A stretch of 52,242 nt of DNA from Streptomyces atriruber (lineage in GTDB: Bacteria > Actinomycetota > Actinomycetes > Streptomycetales > Streptomycetaceae), in NCBI RefSeq assembly GCF_001418325.1, contig NZ_LIPN01000068.1:1-52242 (forward strand), in the 5' to 3' direction. Within the stretch, counting starts at the first letter, position 1, and every line of letters begins with the position of its first letter. Positions 17,644 through 25,137 of this stretch are shown here, piece after piece. The translations under genes were made by a program, and so were the position numbers. Below the pieces are notes generated by a model. The model saw only the letters and a program-made list of their open reading frames with translations, did no database searches and had not been told where the DNA came from.

Positions 17644-17843
17644 CGCGCTCCTGGGGCTCGGGGCGGCTGCAGTCGTCGAGGCGTCAAGATCACGCAGCGC
17701 GCGTCGAGCCTAGGACGGTGAAAGGCCCGCTTCGAGGAGGAGCGGAATAGTCGTACCGGTGTGGTGCGAGTACACGGATGGGGTGCTCACGGACGCCTGA
17801 GGCGGGCGGTCCGATGCCCTCCGACGGCCCCGCCGAAACGGAT

Positions 17844-17873
17844 TTGGGCGATCGGCGACCAACCGTGTAATGT
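17844..17873 (+). promoter_or_regulatory. Candidate vegetative promoter for tRNA-Thr/tRNA-Met/rpmG
   Basis: TTGGGC (17844-17849) and TAATGT (17868-17873) are separated by 18 bases, and the tRNA-Thr gene begins 12 bases after the -10 element. This fits a sigma-HrdB-type promoter. Confidence 0.5.
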
Positions 17874-17884
17874 CTTCATCGCTC

Positions 17885-17957
17885 GCCCCAATAGCTCAGT
17901 CGGTAGAGCGTCTCCATGGTAAGGAGAAGGTCTGCGGTTCGATTCCGCATTGGGGCT
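17885..17957 (+). tRNA. tRNA-Thr (GGT)
   Basis: 73 bases. The acceptor GCCCCAA pairs with TTGGGGC, the D arm contains AGCTCAGTCGGTAGAGC, and the anticodon stem TCTCC/GGAGA encloses loop ATGGTAA, which reads GGT. The T arm is TGCGG-TTCGATT-CCGCA. No encoded CCA. Confidence 0.97.
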
Positions 17958-18004
17958 CTGATGTCGAGTGATCCTCGCCTTCGGGCGGGGAGATCCGGCA
18001 TCGC

Positions 18005-18077
18005 AGCGGTGTAGCTCAGTCGGTAGAGCAAGCGGCTCATAATCGCTGTGTCACCGGTTCAAGTCCGGTCACCGCTA
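18005..18077 (+). tRNA. tRNA-Met (CAT), elongator type
   Basis: 73 bases. The acceptor AGCGGTG pairs with CACCGCT, and the anticodon stem AGCGG/TCGCT encloses loop CTCATAA, which reads CAT. The A-T first acceptor pair and the absence of the three G-C initiator pairs exclude initiator tRNA. It lies 47 bases after tRNA-Thr, probably on the same transcript with rpmG. Confidence 0.93.
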
Positions 18078-18165
18078 CTCCTGGTAGCCGATTGTGGGGT
18101 CGGTCCTTCGATCGGCTACTCTTTTTTGCGTTCATCCGTCCATCCGTCCGTCAAGGAGCACTCAC

Positions 18166-18330
18166 GTGGCTGCCACCGACGTCCGCCCGAAGATCACGCT
18201 GGCCTGCGTGGAGTGCAAGGAGCGGAACTACATCACCAAGAAGAACCGGCGTAACGACCCGGACCGTCTTGAGATGAAGAAGCACTGCCCGCGCTGCAAC
18301 GCGCACACTGCGCACCGCGAAACGCGCTAA
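18166..18330 (+). CDS. rpmG: 50S ribosomal protein L33, zinc-binding form
   Basis: A 54-residue large-subunit protein. It carries two zinc knuckles, CVEC near residue 14 and CPRC near residue 41, so it is the zinc-containing form rather than the zinc-independent paralogue that Streptomyces express under zinc limitation. The core [21 protein letters not shown] is the family pattern. GTG at 18166 has AAGGAG at 18153-18158. It follows tRNA-Thr and tRNA-Met and precedes the hadAB-like pair, an arrangement also found in mycobacteria. Confidence 0.97.
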   Translation: MAATDVRPKITLACVECKERNYITKKNRRNDPDRLEMKKHCPRCNAHTAHRETR

Positions 18331-18345
18331 ACACAGGCTCGTACA

Positions 18346-18378
18346 CGAGGCCGTCCCCGATTGTTGGGGGCGGCCTCG
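18346..18378 (+). terminator. Terminator after rpmG
   Basis: The arms CGAGGCCGTCCCC and GGGGGCGGCCTCG pair over 13 positions with one G-T wobble and a short GATTGTT loop. GCGTCGTGTTTTC follows. Confidence 0.8.
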
Positions 18379-18434
18379 CGTCGTGTTTTCCGAAACCAAC
18401 CGCAGTGAAACCAACCGCAGGAGGTGCCGAGTCC

Positions 18435-18899
18435 ATGGCGCTCGACCAGTCCTTCGTGGGGCGTTCCTATCCCCCCACTGATCCTTATGAGGTCGGCCGG
18501 GAGAAGATCCGCGAGTTCGCCGAGGCCGTGGGGGACGCCAATCCCGCGTACATCGACACGGAAGCCGCCAAGGCGCTCGGTCACCCCGATGTGATCGCCC
18601 CGCCGACTTTTGTGTTTGCGATCACTTTCAAGGCCGCGGGCCAGGTCATCGAGGACCCGCAGCTGGGCCTCGACTACAGCCGTGTGGTGCACGGCGACCA
18701 GAAGTTCGCCTACACGCGCCCGGTGCGCGCGGGCGACCGGCTCACGGTGACCTCGACCATCGAGGCCATCAAGTCGATGGCGGGCAACGACATCCTGGAC
18801 ATCCGCGGAGAGGTCCACGACGAGGCAGGCGAGCACGTCGTGACCGCCTGGACGAAGCTCGTCGCGCGTGCGGCGGAGCCTGCGGCAGAAGGGGCCTGA
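18435..18899 (+). CDS. MaoC-like dehydratase, HadA-type non-catalytic subunit
   Basis: A 154-residue hot-dog-fold protein beginning ALDQSFVGRSYPPTDPYEVGR, the pattern of the FAS1-like dehydratase N-domain in actinobacterial HadA. At the place of the hydratase D-x4-H motif it reads GDANPAYID: the Asp is present but the His is replaced by Tyr. That agrees with HadA being the substrate-holding rather than the catalytic partner. It very likely forms a heterodimer with the next gene product. ATG at 18435 has AGGAGGT upstream and lies four bases upstream-coupled to the partner. Streptomyces lack mycolic acids, so the natural acyl substrate is uncertain; ordinary FAS II or another 3-hydroxyacyl intermediate is possible. 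Confidence 0.88.
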   Translation: MALDQSFVGRSYPPTDPYEVGREKIREFAEAVGDANPAYIDTEAAKALGHPDVIAPPTFVFAITFKAAGQVIEDPQLGLDYSRVVHGDQKFAYTRPVRAGDRLTVTSTIEAIKSMAGNDILDIRGEVHDEAGEHVVTAWTKLVARAAEPAAEGA

Positions 18900-18903
18900 G
18901 GCG

Positions 18904-19332
18904 ATGACGGCGAAGATTGCGTACGGCGACGTCGAGGTCGGCACCGAGCTGCCGGCCCAGACCTTTCCGGTGACGCGCGCCACTCTCGTGCAGTACGCGG
19001 GCGCTTCCGGGGACTTCAACCCGATCCACTGGAACGAGAAGTTCGCCCTTGAGGTCGGCCTTCCCGACGTCATCGCGCACGGCATGTTCACCATGGCCGA
19101 GGCGATCCGCGTCGTGACCGACTGGGTGGGCGACCCGGGGGCCGTCGTCGAGTACGGCGTCCGCTTCACGAAGCCCGTCATCGTCCCGAACGACGACGAG
19201 GGCGCCACCATCGAGGTCAGCGCGAAGGTCGCGGCCGTGCTCGACGACAACCGCGTGCGGGTCGACCTGCTCGCGAAGAGCAGGGACCAGAAGGTCCTCG
19301 GCATGTCGCGGGCGGTCGTGCAGCTGGCCTGA
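18904..19332 (+). CDS. MaoC-like dehydratase, HadB-type catalytic subunit
   Basis: A 142-residue hot-dog-fold hydratase/dehydratase. The active-site motif is intact: GDFNPIHWNE near residue 37 gives the catalytic Asp and His at D-x4-H spacing. It is followed by the DVIAHGMFTMAEA helix typical of MaoC proteins. It probably catalyses dehydration of (3R)-hydroxyacyl-ACP or -CoA together with the HadA-like partner, whose stop lies four bases before this ATG (18904). The order rpmG-hadA-hadB upstream of tRNA-Trp-secE-nusG is also that of Mycobacterium, although here about 7 kb of other genes separate hadB from tRNA-Trp. Confidence 0.9.
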   Translation: MTAKIAYGDVEVGTELPAQTFPVTRATLVQYAGASGDFNPIHWNEKFALEVGLPDVIAHGMFTMAEAIRVVTDWVGDPGAVVEYGVRFTKPVIVPNDDEGATIEVSAKVAAVLDDNRVRVDLLAKSRDQKVLGMSRAVVQLA

Positions 19333-19370
19333 CGGCCGTCGGCGGTTCACGTAAGTACGTGTAAGTGCAG

Positions 19371-19405
19371 GTAAGGGGCGTCCTCCATGGAAGGGCGCCC
19401 CTTAC
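19371..19405 (+). terminator. Terminator after the hadAB-like pair
   Basis: GTAAGGGGCG (19371-19380) pairs with CGCCCCTTAC (19396-19405). The preceding 20 bases hold two more GTAAG decamers, giving three tandem units that start GTAAG. Confidence 0.65.
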
Positions 19406-19438
19406 GCGTACCCGAAGGCGAGTCCTCACCCCGACCGC

Positions 19439-19467
19439 TTGACTGCTTAGTGATTGGCCACTAACTT
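19439..19467 (+). promoter_or_regulatory. tetR promoter with embedded operator
   Basis: TTGACT (19439-19444) and TAACTT (19462-19467) are 17 bases apart. The perfect inverted repeat TTAGTG/CACTAA (19447-19464) fills the spacer and enters the -10 element. Bound repressor would block polymerase. The ATG at 19474 lies where transcription should begin, so the mRNA is probably leaderless. Confidence 0.7.
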
Positions 19468-19473
19468 TCTCGT

Positions 19474-20031
19474 ATGGTCAGGATGAGCGCAGAAGAGCGG
19501 CGCGAAAGCGTCATCCGCGCGGCGATGGTCGAGTTCGCCCGCGGTGGCTACAACGGCACTTCCACCGAGGTGATCGCCAAGCGGGTGGGTGTCTCGCAGC
19601 CGTATCTCTTCCGCCTCTTCCCGGGCAAGCGGGCCATCTTCCTTGCCGCCTCGGAGCGGTGCTGTCAGGAGGTCACGGAGGTCTTCCGCCAGGCGTCCGA
19701 GGGGCTGGACGGGCAGGAGGCCCTGCAGGCCATGGGTGCCGCCTATCAGGCCCTCATCGCCGACGACCCGGACATGCTCCTCATGCAGATGCAGATGTAC
19801 GTCGCCGTGGCGTCCGCGGAGGCGTCCGGGGACCGGGAGTTCGGCGACGCACTGCGGGCCGGCTGGATGGAGATGTACGACACGGTCCGCCTGGCGCTGG
19901 GGGCGGACGTCGACGAGACGACGCAGTTCCTGGCCTACGGGATGTTGGTCAACGTCCTGGTGTCGATGGGGTTCCAGCCCGAACACCGGGTGTGGTCGGG
20001 CTTCTATGAGGCGGTTCAGCCCAAGGCCTGA
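19474..20031 (+). CDS. TetR-family repressor of the adjacent MFS exporter
   Basis: A 185-residue regulator. Residues 8-52 form the TetR helix-turn-helix domain: RESVIRAAMVEFARGGYNG, then TSTEVIAKRVGVSQPYLFRLF with the recognition helix, then PGKRAIFLAA. The C-terminal domain has the all-helical ligand-binding pattern with several Met-rich positions (LLMQMQMYVAVA). There is no Shine-Dalgarno before the ATG, and the -10 element ends seven bases upstream, so a leaderless transcript is likely. An ATG at 19483 is an alternative. Operators with the same half-sites lie before this gene and before the MFS gene, which makes autoregulation and control of the exporter very likely. The inducing ligand is unknown. 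Confidence 0.92.
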   Translation: MVRMSAEERRESVIRAAMVEFARGGYNGTSTEVIAKRVGVSQPYLFRLFPGKRAIFLAASERCCQEVTEVFRQASEGLDGQEALQAMGAAYQALIADDPDMLLMQMQMYVAVASAEASGDREFGDALRAGWMEMYDTVRLALGADVDETTQFLAYGMLVNVLVSMGFQPEHRVWSGFYEAVQPKA

Positions 20032-20071
20032 GCCGTGCGGGGGCGGGGGGTCTCCTTCTGTGCCCACGAAA

Positions 20072-20091
20072 GTTAGTCATCAATAACTAAC
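20072..20091. promoter_or_regulatory. TetR operator before the MFS gene
   Basis: GTTAGT and ACTAAC flank an 8-base centre. Aligned with the tetR promoter site, both read TTAGT-N8-ACTAAC with identical spacing. This site ends 13 bases before the exporter ATG. Confidence 0.72.
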
Positions 20092-20104
20092 CACAGGGGA
20101 AGCA

Positions 20105-21571
20105 ATGTCGGAGCAGAAAGCGCGGACAGCAGCGCAGCCGGAACAGGCGGCGTCGCGCGGGGGCATGGTCTGGGCCCTCGTCATCACCAGCGTCGCCGGG
20201 TTCATGGCGGCACTGGACAACCTCGTCGTCACCACCGCCCTGCCCTCCATCCGCGAGGACCTCGGGGGAGCCCTGCACGACCTCGAATGGACGGTGAGCG
20301 CCTACACCCTCACCTTCGCCGTGCTGCTGATGTTCGGCGCGGCCCTGGGAGACCGGTTCGGCCGCCGCAGGCTCTTCGTCGTCGGCCTCTCGATCTTCAC
20401 CGCCGCCTCCGCCGGAGCGGCACTCGCACCCGGCCTGGAGGCGCTGATCGCCGCCCGCGCGGTGCAGGGCGTCGGCGCCGCGATCATGATGCCGCTCACC
20501 CTGACCCTGCTGACGGCCGCCGTGCCGCAGGCCAAGCGCGGCATGGCGTACGGCATATGGGGCGCCGTCAACGGCCTCGCGGTCGCCAGCGGCCCGCTGA
20601 TCGGCGGAAGCCTCACCGAGCACGTCTCCTGGCAGTGGATCTTCTGGCTGAACGTCCCGCTCGGCCTCGCCCTGCTGCCGCTCGCCCGCCTCCGCCTCGC
20701 CGAGTCGTACGCCCCCGGCGCGCGCCTGGACATGGTCGGCACCCTGCTCGCCAGCGGTGGTCTCTTCGGAATCGTGTACGCCCTGGTCCGCGGCCCCATC
20801 GACGGCTGGTCCAGCGCCACCGTCCTCGTCAGCCTGAGCGCGGGCGTCGTCCTGCTCGCCGGCTTCGTCCGGCACGGGATGCGCCACAAGGCGCCGATGC
20901 TGCCGATGCGCCTCTTCCGTAGCCGAGCGTTCGCGGGAATCAACGCCGCGAGCCTGCTGATGTTCCTCGGGATGTTCGGCTCGATCTTCCTGCTCAGCCA
21001 GTACATGCAGGGCGTCCTCGGCTACTCGCCCACCGAGGCCGGGCTGCGCATGCTCCCCTGGACCGGCATGCCGATGCTCGTCTCCCCGCTGGCCGGCTAC
21101 CTCTCCGACCGGATCGGCGGCCGCCCGGTCGTCGCCGCCGGACTCTTCCTGCAGGCCGTCGGCCTGGCCTGGTACGCCGCCGTGGTGGCGGTCGACGTCT
21201 CGTACACCACCCAGCTGCCCGCCCTGATCATCAGCGGCGTCGGAATGTCCCTGTACTTCGCCCCGGCCTCCAACCTGGTCATGTCCAGCGTGCGGCCGCA
21301 GGAGCAGGGCATCGCGTCCGGCGCGAACAACGCGCTGCGCGAGGTCGGCGGCGCCCTCGGCATCGCCGTGATGTCCTCGATCTTCTCGGCGCAGGGCGGC
21401 TACGACTCCGGGTGGGACTTCGTGAACGGCCTGGAGCCCGCGCTGTGGGTGGGCTCCGCGGTGGTGGCCCTCGCCTCGGTGGCGGCACTGTGCATCCCGT
21501 CACGGAGGTCGACGCCCGGGGAGCCCGGTACGACCGCTCCGCAGCAGGAGGAGACGCTGGTCGCCGTCTGA
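20105..21571 (+). CDS. MFS multidrug exporter, DHA2 (14-helix) type
   Basis: A 488-residue drug:proton antiporter of the EmrB/QacA group. About 14 hydrophobic helices are visible. The first helix carries FMAALDNLVVTTALPSIRED, with the Asp of motif D1. Motif A is GDRFGRRRLFV near residue 82. Motif C follows in GAVNGLAVASGPLIGG near residue 155. The cytosolic N-terminus is about 20 residues and the C-terminus is short and polar. The substrate is probably a hydrophobic or amphipathic toxic compound recognised by the adjacent TetR protein. ATG at 20105 has GGGGAAG upstream, and the operator lies just before it. Confidence 0.93.
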   Translation: MSEQKARTAAQPEQAASRGGMVWALVITSVAGFMAALDNLVVTTALPSIREDLGGALHDLEWTVSAYTLTFAVLLMFGAALGDRFGRRRLFVVGLSIFTAASAGAALAPGLEALIAARAVQGVGAAIMMPLTLTLLTAAVPQAKRGMAYGIWGAVNGLAVASGPLIGGSLTEHVSWQWIFWLNVPLGLALLPLARLRLAESYAPGARLDMVGTLLASGGLFGIVYALVRGPIDGWSSATVLVSLSAGVVLLAGFVRHGMRHKAPMLPMRLFRSRAFAGINAASLLMFLGMFGSIFLLSQYMQGVLGYSPTEAGLRMLPWTGMPMLVSPLAGYLSDRIGGRPVVAAGLFLQAVGLAWYAAVVAVDVSYTTQLPALIISGVGMSLYFAPASNLVMSSVRPQEQGIASGANNALREVGGALGIAVMSSIFSAQGGYDSGWDFVNGLEPALWVGSAVVALASVAALCIPSRRSTPGEPGTTAPQQEETLVAV

Positions 21572-21581
21572 GCGACCGCAG

Positions 21582-21617
21582 GAGAACGGCCCCGCCCTGA
21601 CCGGCGGGGCCGTTCTC
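21582..21617 (+). terminator. Terminator between MFS gene and murB
   Basis: A perfect 15-bp stem (GAGAACGGCCCCGCC with GGCGGGGCCGTTCTC) encloses a 6-base loop. The murB GTG begins 15 bases after it, so the hairpin may also shape the murB leader. Confidence 0.8.
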
Positions 21618-21631
21618 GTACTCTTGAGCAC

Positions 21632-22687
21632 GTGCAGGAACTCCACGATGCCCCGCTCGCCCCGCTGACCACCTTCCGGCTCGGCGGCCCCGCGACCCGT
21701 CTGATCACCGCGACGACCGATGCCGAGGTGGTCGCCGCCGTCCGGGAGGCCGACGACTCCGGAACGCCGCTGCTGCTCATCGGCGGCGGATCGAACCTGG
21801 TCATCGGCGACAAGGGCTTCGACGGCACGGCCCTGCGCATCGCCACCCGGGGCTTCGAACTCGACGGCACCGAGCTGGAGCTCGCGGCCGGCGAGATCTG
21901 GACCGACGCGGTCGCCCGGACCGTCGAGGCGGGTCTGGCGGGCATCGAATGCCTCGCCGGGATCCCCGGCTCCGCGGGCGCGACACCGATCCAGAACGTC
22001 GGGGCGTACGGCCAGGAGGTCTCCTCGACCATCACCGAGGTGACCGCGTACGACCGGAAGACGCACGAGACGGTCGTGATTCCGAACGCCGAGTGCGACT
22101 TCTCGTACCGCCACAGCCGCTTCAAGGCCGATCCCGACCGTTTCGTGGTGCTGCGGGTCCGCTTCGCGCTCGAGGACGCGCAGGGCATGAGCGCGCCCCT
22201 CAAGTACCCGGAGACGGCCCGCACCCTCGGCGTCGAGGCGGGCGACCGGGTCCCGGCCGCGGTCGCCAGGGAGACCGTCCTCAAGCTCCGTGCGGGCAAG
22301 GGCATGGTGCTCGACCCCGAGGACCACGACAGCTGGTCCGCCGGGTCGTTCTTCACCAACCCGATCCTCACCGAGGAGGAGTTCGCCGCCTTCCACGCGC
22401 GCGTGACGGAACGCCTCGGCGCGGACATCGCCCCGCCCGCCTTCCCGACCGGCGACGGCCGCGTGAAGACCTCCGCCGCCTGGCTCATCGACAAGGCGGG
22501 CTTCACCAAGGGCTACGGAGAGGGCCGGGCCCGCATCTCCACCAAGCACACGCTCGCGCTCACCAACCGCGGCGGCGCGACCACCGAGGACCTGCTGGCG
22601 CTGGCCCGCGAGGTCGTCGCAGGGGTGCGGGACGCCTTCGGGGTCACCCTGGTCAACGAGCCGGTGACGGTGGGCGTCAGCCTGTAG
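21632..22687 (+). CDS. murB: UDP-N-acetylenolpyruvoylglucosamine reductase (MurB)
   Basis: FAD enzyme of peptidoglycan synthesis that reduces UDP-GlcNAc-enolpyruvate to UDP-MurNAc with NADPH. The 351-residue product shows the FAD-binding pattern FRLGGPATRL at about residue 16, GGGSNLVIGDKGFDG at 50, and GIPGSAGATPIQNVGAYG near 110. The catalytic serine sits in SAGSFFTNP near residue 231, and the late catalytic glutamate in VNEPVTVGV near the end. It is type I by layout. GTG at 21632 gives the family N-terminus directly; any ribosome-binding site is masked by the upstream terminator hairpin. The gene stands apart from the mur/dcw cluster, as is usual in Streptomyces. Confidence 0.95.
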   Translation: MQELHDAPLAPLTTFRLGGPATRLITATTDAEVVAAVREADDSGTPLLLIGGGSNLVIGDKGFDGTALRIATRGFELDGTELELAAGEIWTDAVARTVEAGLAGIECLAGIPGSAGATPIQNVGAYGQEVSSTITEVTAYDRKTHETVVIPNAECDFSYRHSRFKADPDRFVVLRVRFALEDAQGMSAPLKYPETARTLGVEAGDRVPAAVARETVLKLRAGKGMVLDPEDHDSWSAGSFFTNPILTEEEFAAFHARVTERLGADIAPPAFPTGDGRVKTSAAWLIDKAGFTKGYGEGRARISTKHTLALTNRGGATTEDLLALAREVVAGVRDAFGVTLVNEPVTVGVSL

Positions 22688-22712
22688 GGCGCCTTCTGGG
22701 GGTGTGGACGGG

Positions 22713-23351
22713 TCAGTAGGCCACGCCTACGCCCTGCCGCACGGTCCCGCGGTCGTCGATCATGCCGAGCATCGCGTGCGCCACGTCCGCGCGCGCGATC
22801 GTCCGCCCCGAGCGCGGAAAGCCGCCCACGACCGTGCGGTAGCTGCCGGTGAGGGGCTTGTCCGTCAGTCTCGGCGGACGGACCGAGGTCCAGTCCGTCG
22901 CGCTCGCGGCCAGCTCCGCCTCCATGGCCGTCAGGTCCGTGTAGACGTCCCTGAGGACCCTGTCGACCACGCCCAGCATGGCCCGGTCGAGGAGCGGCGA
23001 GTCCGCGGGCTGCGGTCCGACCGGGGCCGCGCTCACGACCAGCAGCCGCCGCGTGCCCTCCGCGTCCATCGCCCGCAGCACGCCGCGCGTGAGCTCCGTC
23101 GCGACGCCCCGGGCCGCGTCCGCCCGATTGCGGGCACCGAGCCCCGAAAGGACCGCGTCCCGGCCCGCGACCGCGGGGCGCACCGCCTCCGGATCCAGGG
23201 CGTCCGCGCGGAACACCTCCAGCCCCTCGCCGGTCACCGTGAGGCGCGCCGGATCGCGCACCACCGCCGTGACCTTGTGTCCTGCCGTGAGCGCCTGCCG
23301 GACGATCTCCTGACCGATGCCACCGGTCGCACCGAACACCGTGAGCCTCAT
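22713..23351 (-). CDS. NmrA/SDR-like NAD(P)-binding protein
   Basis: A 212-residue atypical SDR beginning MRLTVFGATGGIGQEIVRQA, with a perfect GxxGxxG dinucleotide motif. A second-strand charge pattern AVVRDPARL follows. A LLVVSAAPVGP strand lies near residue 107, and VRPPRLTDKPLTG near 160. Members act as NAD(P)H-linked reductases or redox sensors. ATG at 23351 has GGGAGGGTG upstream on the minus strand. It is divergent from a TetR gene across a palindromic operator, so it is probably that regulator's target. Confidence 0.87.
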   Translation of the reverse strand: MRLTVFGATGGIGQEIVRQALTAGHKVTAVVRDPARLTVTGEGLEVFRADALDPEAVRPAVAGRDAVLSGLGARNRADAARGVATELTRGVLRAMDAEGTRRLLVVSAAPVGPQPADSPLLDRAMLGVVDRVLRDVYTDLTAMEAELAASATDWTSVRPPRLTDKPLTGSYRTVVGGFPRSGRTIARADVAHAMLGMIDDRGTVRQGVGVAY

Positions 23352-23372
23352 CGCGCACCCTCCCAAGGTGGG

Positions 23373-23410
23373 TAAGTATTCACTCACCTCTAGAGTGAGT
23401 AAACACTCAC
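23373..23410. promoter_or_regulatory. Operator cluster between the divergent nmrA-like and tetR genes
   Basis: GTGAGT-AAAC-ACTCAC at 23395-23410 is a perfect inverted repeat. TTCACTCAC-N7-GTGAGTAAA (23379-23403) overlaps it and forms a second near-perfect palindrome. The repeated CACTCAC half-sites suggest cooperative binding by two TetR dimers over both promoters. Confidence 0.65.
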
Positions 23411-23438
23411 CCCTTCGTCAAGCCAGGTTGGACGGCCC

Positions 23439-24035
23439 ATGCAGCAGAAGCCCACCCGGGCCCGCATCCTCGACGCGGCCCACGACCTCATGTTCACCCG
23501 CGGTCTGGCCCGCGCCACCACCAAGGAGATCGCCAAGGCGGCGGGCTGCTCCGAAGCCGCGCTCTACAAGCACTTCGCGAGCAAGGAAGAGCTGTTCGTG
23601 AGCGTGCTCCGGGAGAGGCTGCCCAGGCTGAACCCGCTCCTGAGCGAGCTCGTGGAGAAGCCGGGGGAGCGCAGCGTCCTGGAGAACCTCACCGAGATCG
23701 CCCGGCTGGCCGGTGACTTCTATGCGCAGAGCTTCCCGATCGCCGCCTCCTTGTACGCGGAGACCAAGCTGAAGCGCCGCCACGAGGACTCCATGCGCGA
23801 GATGGGCACGGGTCCCCACATGCCCATCGAGGCCCTGGACGCCTATCTGCGGACCGAGCGCGAAGCCGGCCGGATCGCACCCGACGCCGACACCTTCGCG
23901 GCCGCCTCGCTCCTCATGGGCGCCTGCGCGCAGCGGGCCTTCGCCTACGACGCCACGGTCGGCAAGGAGCCCCCGCAGCCCGTCGAGGAGTTCGCGGCCG
24001 CCATCGCCCGCACGCTCCTGAAGGGCATCAGCTGA
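23439..24035 (+). CDS. TetR-family regulator divergent from the nmrA-like gene
   Basis: A 198-residue regulator. The N-terminal domain reads TRARILDAAHDLMFTRGLARATTKEIAKAAGCSEAALYKHFASKEEL (described here in two overlapping parts: helix 1 at residues 6-20, recognition helix around SEAALYKHF at residue 37). A helical ligand-binding domain follows, with a LLMGACAQRAFAYDA segment near residue 155. It is divergent from the nmrA-like gene with shared CACTCAC palindromes between them, and convergent with the adenosine deaminase gene, whose stop overlaps by eight bases. The ligand is unknown. Confidence 0.9.
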   Translation: MQQKPTRARILDAAHDLMFTRGLARATTKEIAKAAGCSEAALYKHFASKEELFVSVLRERLPRLNPLLSELVEKPGERSVLENLTEIARLAGDFYAQSFPIAASLYAETKLKRRHEDSMREMGTGPHMPIEALDAYLRTEREAGRIAPDADTFAAASLLMGACAQRAFAYDATVGKEPPQPVEEFAAAIARTLLKGIS

Positions 24036-25062
24036 CCAGCCACTCGTCCACCCCGGCCAGCATCTTGTTCTGTACGTCGACGGGCGCGGCCGAACCGCGG
24101 ACCGACTGCCGGGCCAGCTCCGCCAGCTCGGCGTCGGTGAAGCCGTGGTGCACGCGCGCGATGTCGTACTGGGCGGCGAGCCGCGACCCGAAGAGGAGCG
24201 GGTCGTCGGCGCCGAGTGCTATCGGCACCCCCGCGTCGAACAGCGTGCGCAGGGGGACGTCCGCCGGCTTCTCGTAGACCCCCAGGGCGACGTTGGACGC
24301 CGGGCACACCTCGCACGTGACGCCCCGGTCCGCGAGCCGCTTCAGGAGCCGCGGATCCTCGGCGGCCCGCACCCCGTGCCCGATGCGCGCCGCGTCCAGG
24401 TCGTCCAGGCAGTCCCGCACCGACGCGGGCCCGGTGAGCTCACCGCCGTGCGGCGCCGCCAGCAGACCGCCGTCGCGCGCGATGGCGAAGGCCCGGTCGA
24501 AGTCCCGCGCCATGCCGCGCCGTTCGTCGTTGGAGAGCCCGAAGCCGACGATGCCCCGGTCCGCGTACCGCACCGCGAGCCGCGCCAGCGTGCGGGCGTC
24601 CAGCGGGTGCTTCATGCGGTTCGCGGCGACCAGGACGCGCATGCCGAGGCCGGTCTCCCGCGAGGCGCTCTCGACCGCGTCCAGGATGATTTCCAGGGCC
24701 GGGATCAGACCGCCGAGCCGTGGCGCGTACGAGGTGGGGTCGACCTGGATCTCCAGCCACCCCGACCCGTCCCGCAGGTCCTCCTCGGCGGCCTCGCGCA
24801 CCAGGCGCCGGATGTCCTCCGGCTCGCGAAGGCAGGAGCGCGCGGCGTCGTAGAGCCGCTGGAAGCGGAACCAGCCGCGCTCGTCCGTCGCGCGCAGCTT
24901 CGGTGGCTCGGCACCGGTCAGCGCCTCGGGGAGCCGCACTCCGTACTTGTCGGCCAGCTCCAGCAGGGTGCTGGACCGCATCGACCCGGTGAAGTGCAGA
25001 TGGAGATGGGCCTTCGGCAGTTCTCGTACGTCTCGTACACGCTCGTCTCGTACACGCTCCAT
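24028..25062 (-). CDS. Adenosine deaminase family protein
   Basis: A 344-residue zinc TIM-barrel deaminase that probably converts adenosine to inosine. Metal-binding HLHLH occurs near residue 19, followed by FTGSM where substrate ribose is contacted. APHGGE near residue 203 supplies a zinc histidine and the catalytic glutamate. IGHGVRA near 226 supplies a further histidine, and ALGADDPLLF near 283 gives the paired aspartates. Streptomyces carry several such paralogues, and some act on related purines, so the exact substrate is open. The start region contains a 15-bp tandem duplication that repeats ERVRD. No strong Shine-Dalgarno is seen. The end overlaps the convergent tetR gene. Confidence 0.88.
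   Translation of the reverse strand: MERVRDERVRDVRELPKAHLHLHFTGSMRSSTLLELADKYGVRLPEALTGAEPPKLRATDERGWFRFQRLYDAARSCLREPEDIRRLVREAAEEDLRDGSGWLEIQVDPTSYAPRLGGLIPALEIILDAVESASRETGLGMRVLVAANRMKHPLDARTLARLAVRYADRGIVGFGLSNDERRGMARDFDRAFAIARDGGLLAAPHGGELTGPASVRDCLDDLDAARIGHGVRAAEDPRLLKRLADRGVTCEVCPASNVALGVYEKPADVPLRTLFDAGVPIALGADDPLLFGSRLAAQYDIARVHHGFTDAELAELARQSVRGSAAPVDVQNKMLAGVDEWLVS
25030..25059. repeat. 15-bp perfect tandem duplication in the adenosine deaminase start
   Basis: Two exact copies of GTCTCGTACACGCTC (plus strand), with a partial third copy just before at 25022-25030. Read on the minus strand it encodes ERVRD twice, directly after the initiator Met. Confidence 0.9.
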
Positions 25063-25137
25063 TCGAGGATCTTGCCGTATGCACCTGGCCTCCCGGTAGC
25101 GCCTTTCCCCCTTCGGGTCCCCCTCCGAACGAAGAAA

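Noticed and set aside
12081..18000. A complete integrated element at tRNA-Tyr
   Set aside because: No integrase, excisionase, replication or transfer gene and no duplicated tRNA 3' segment were found.
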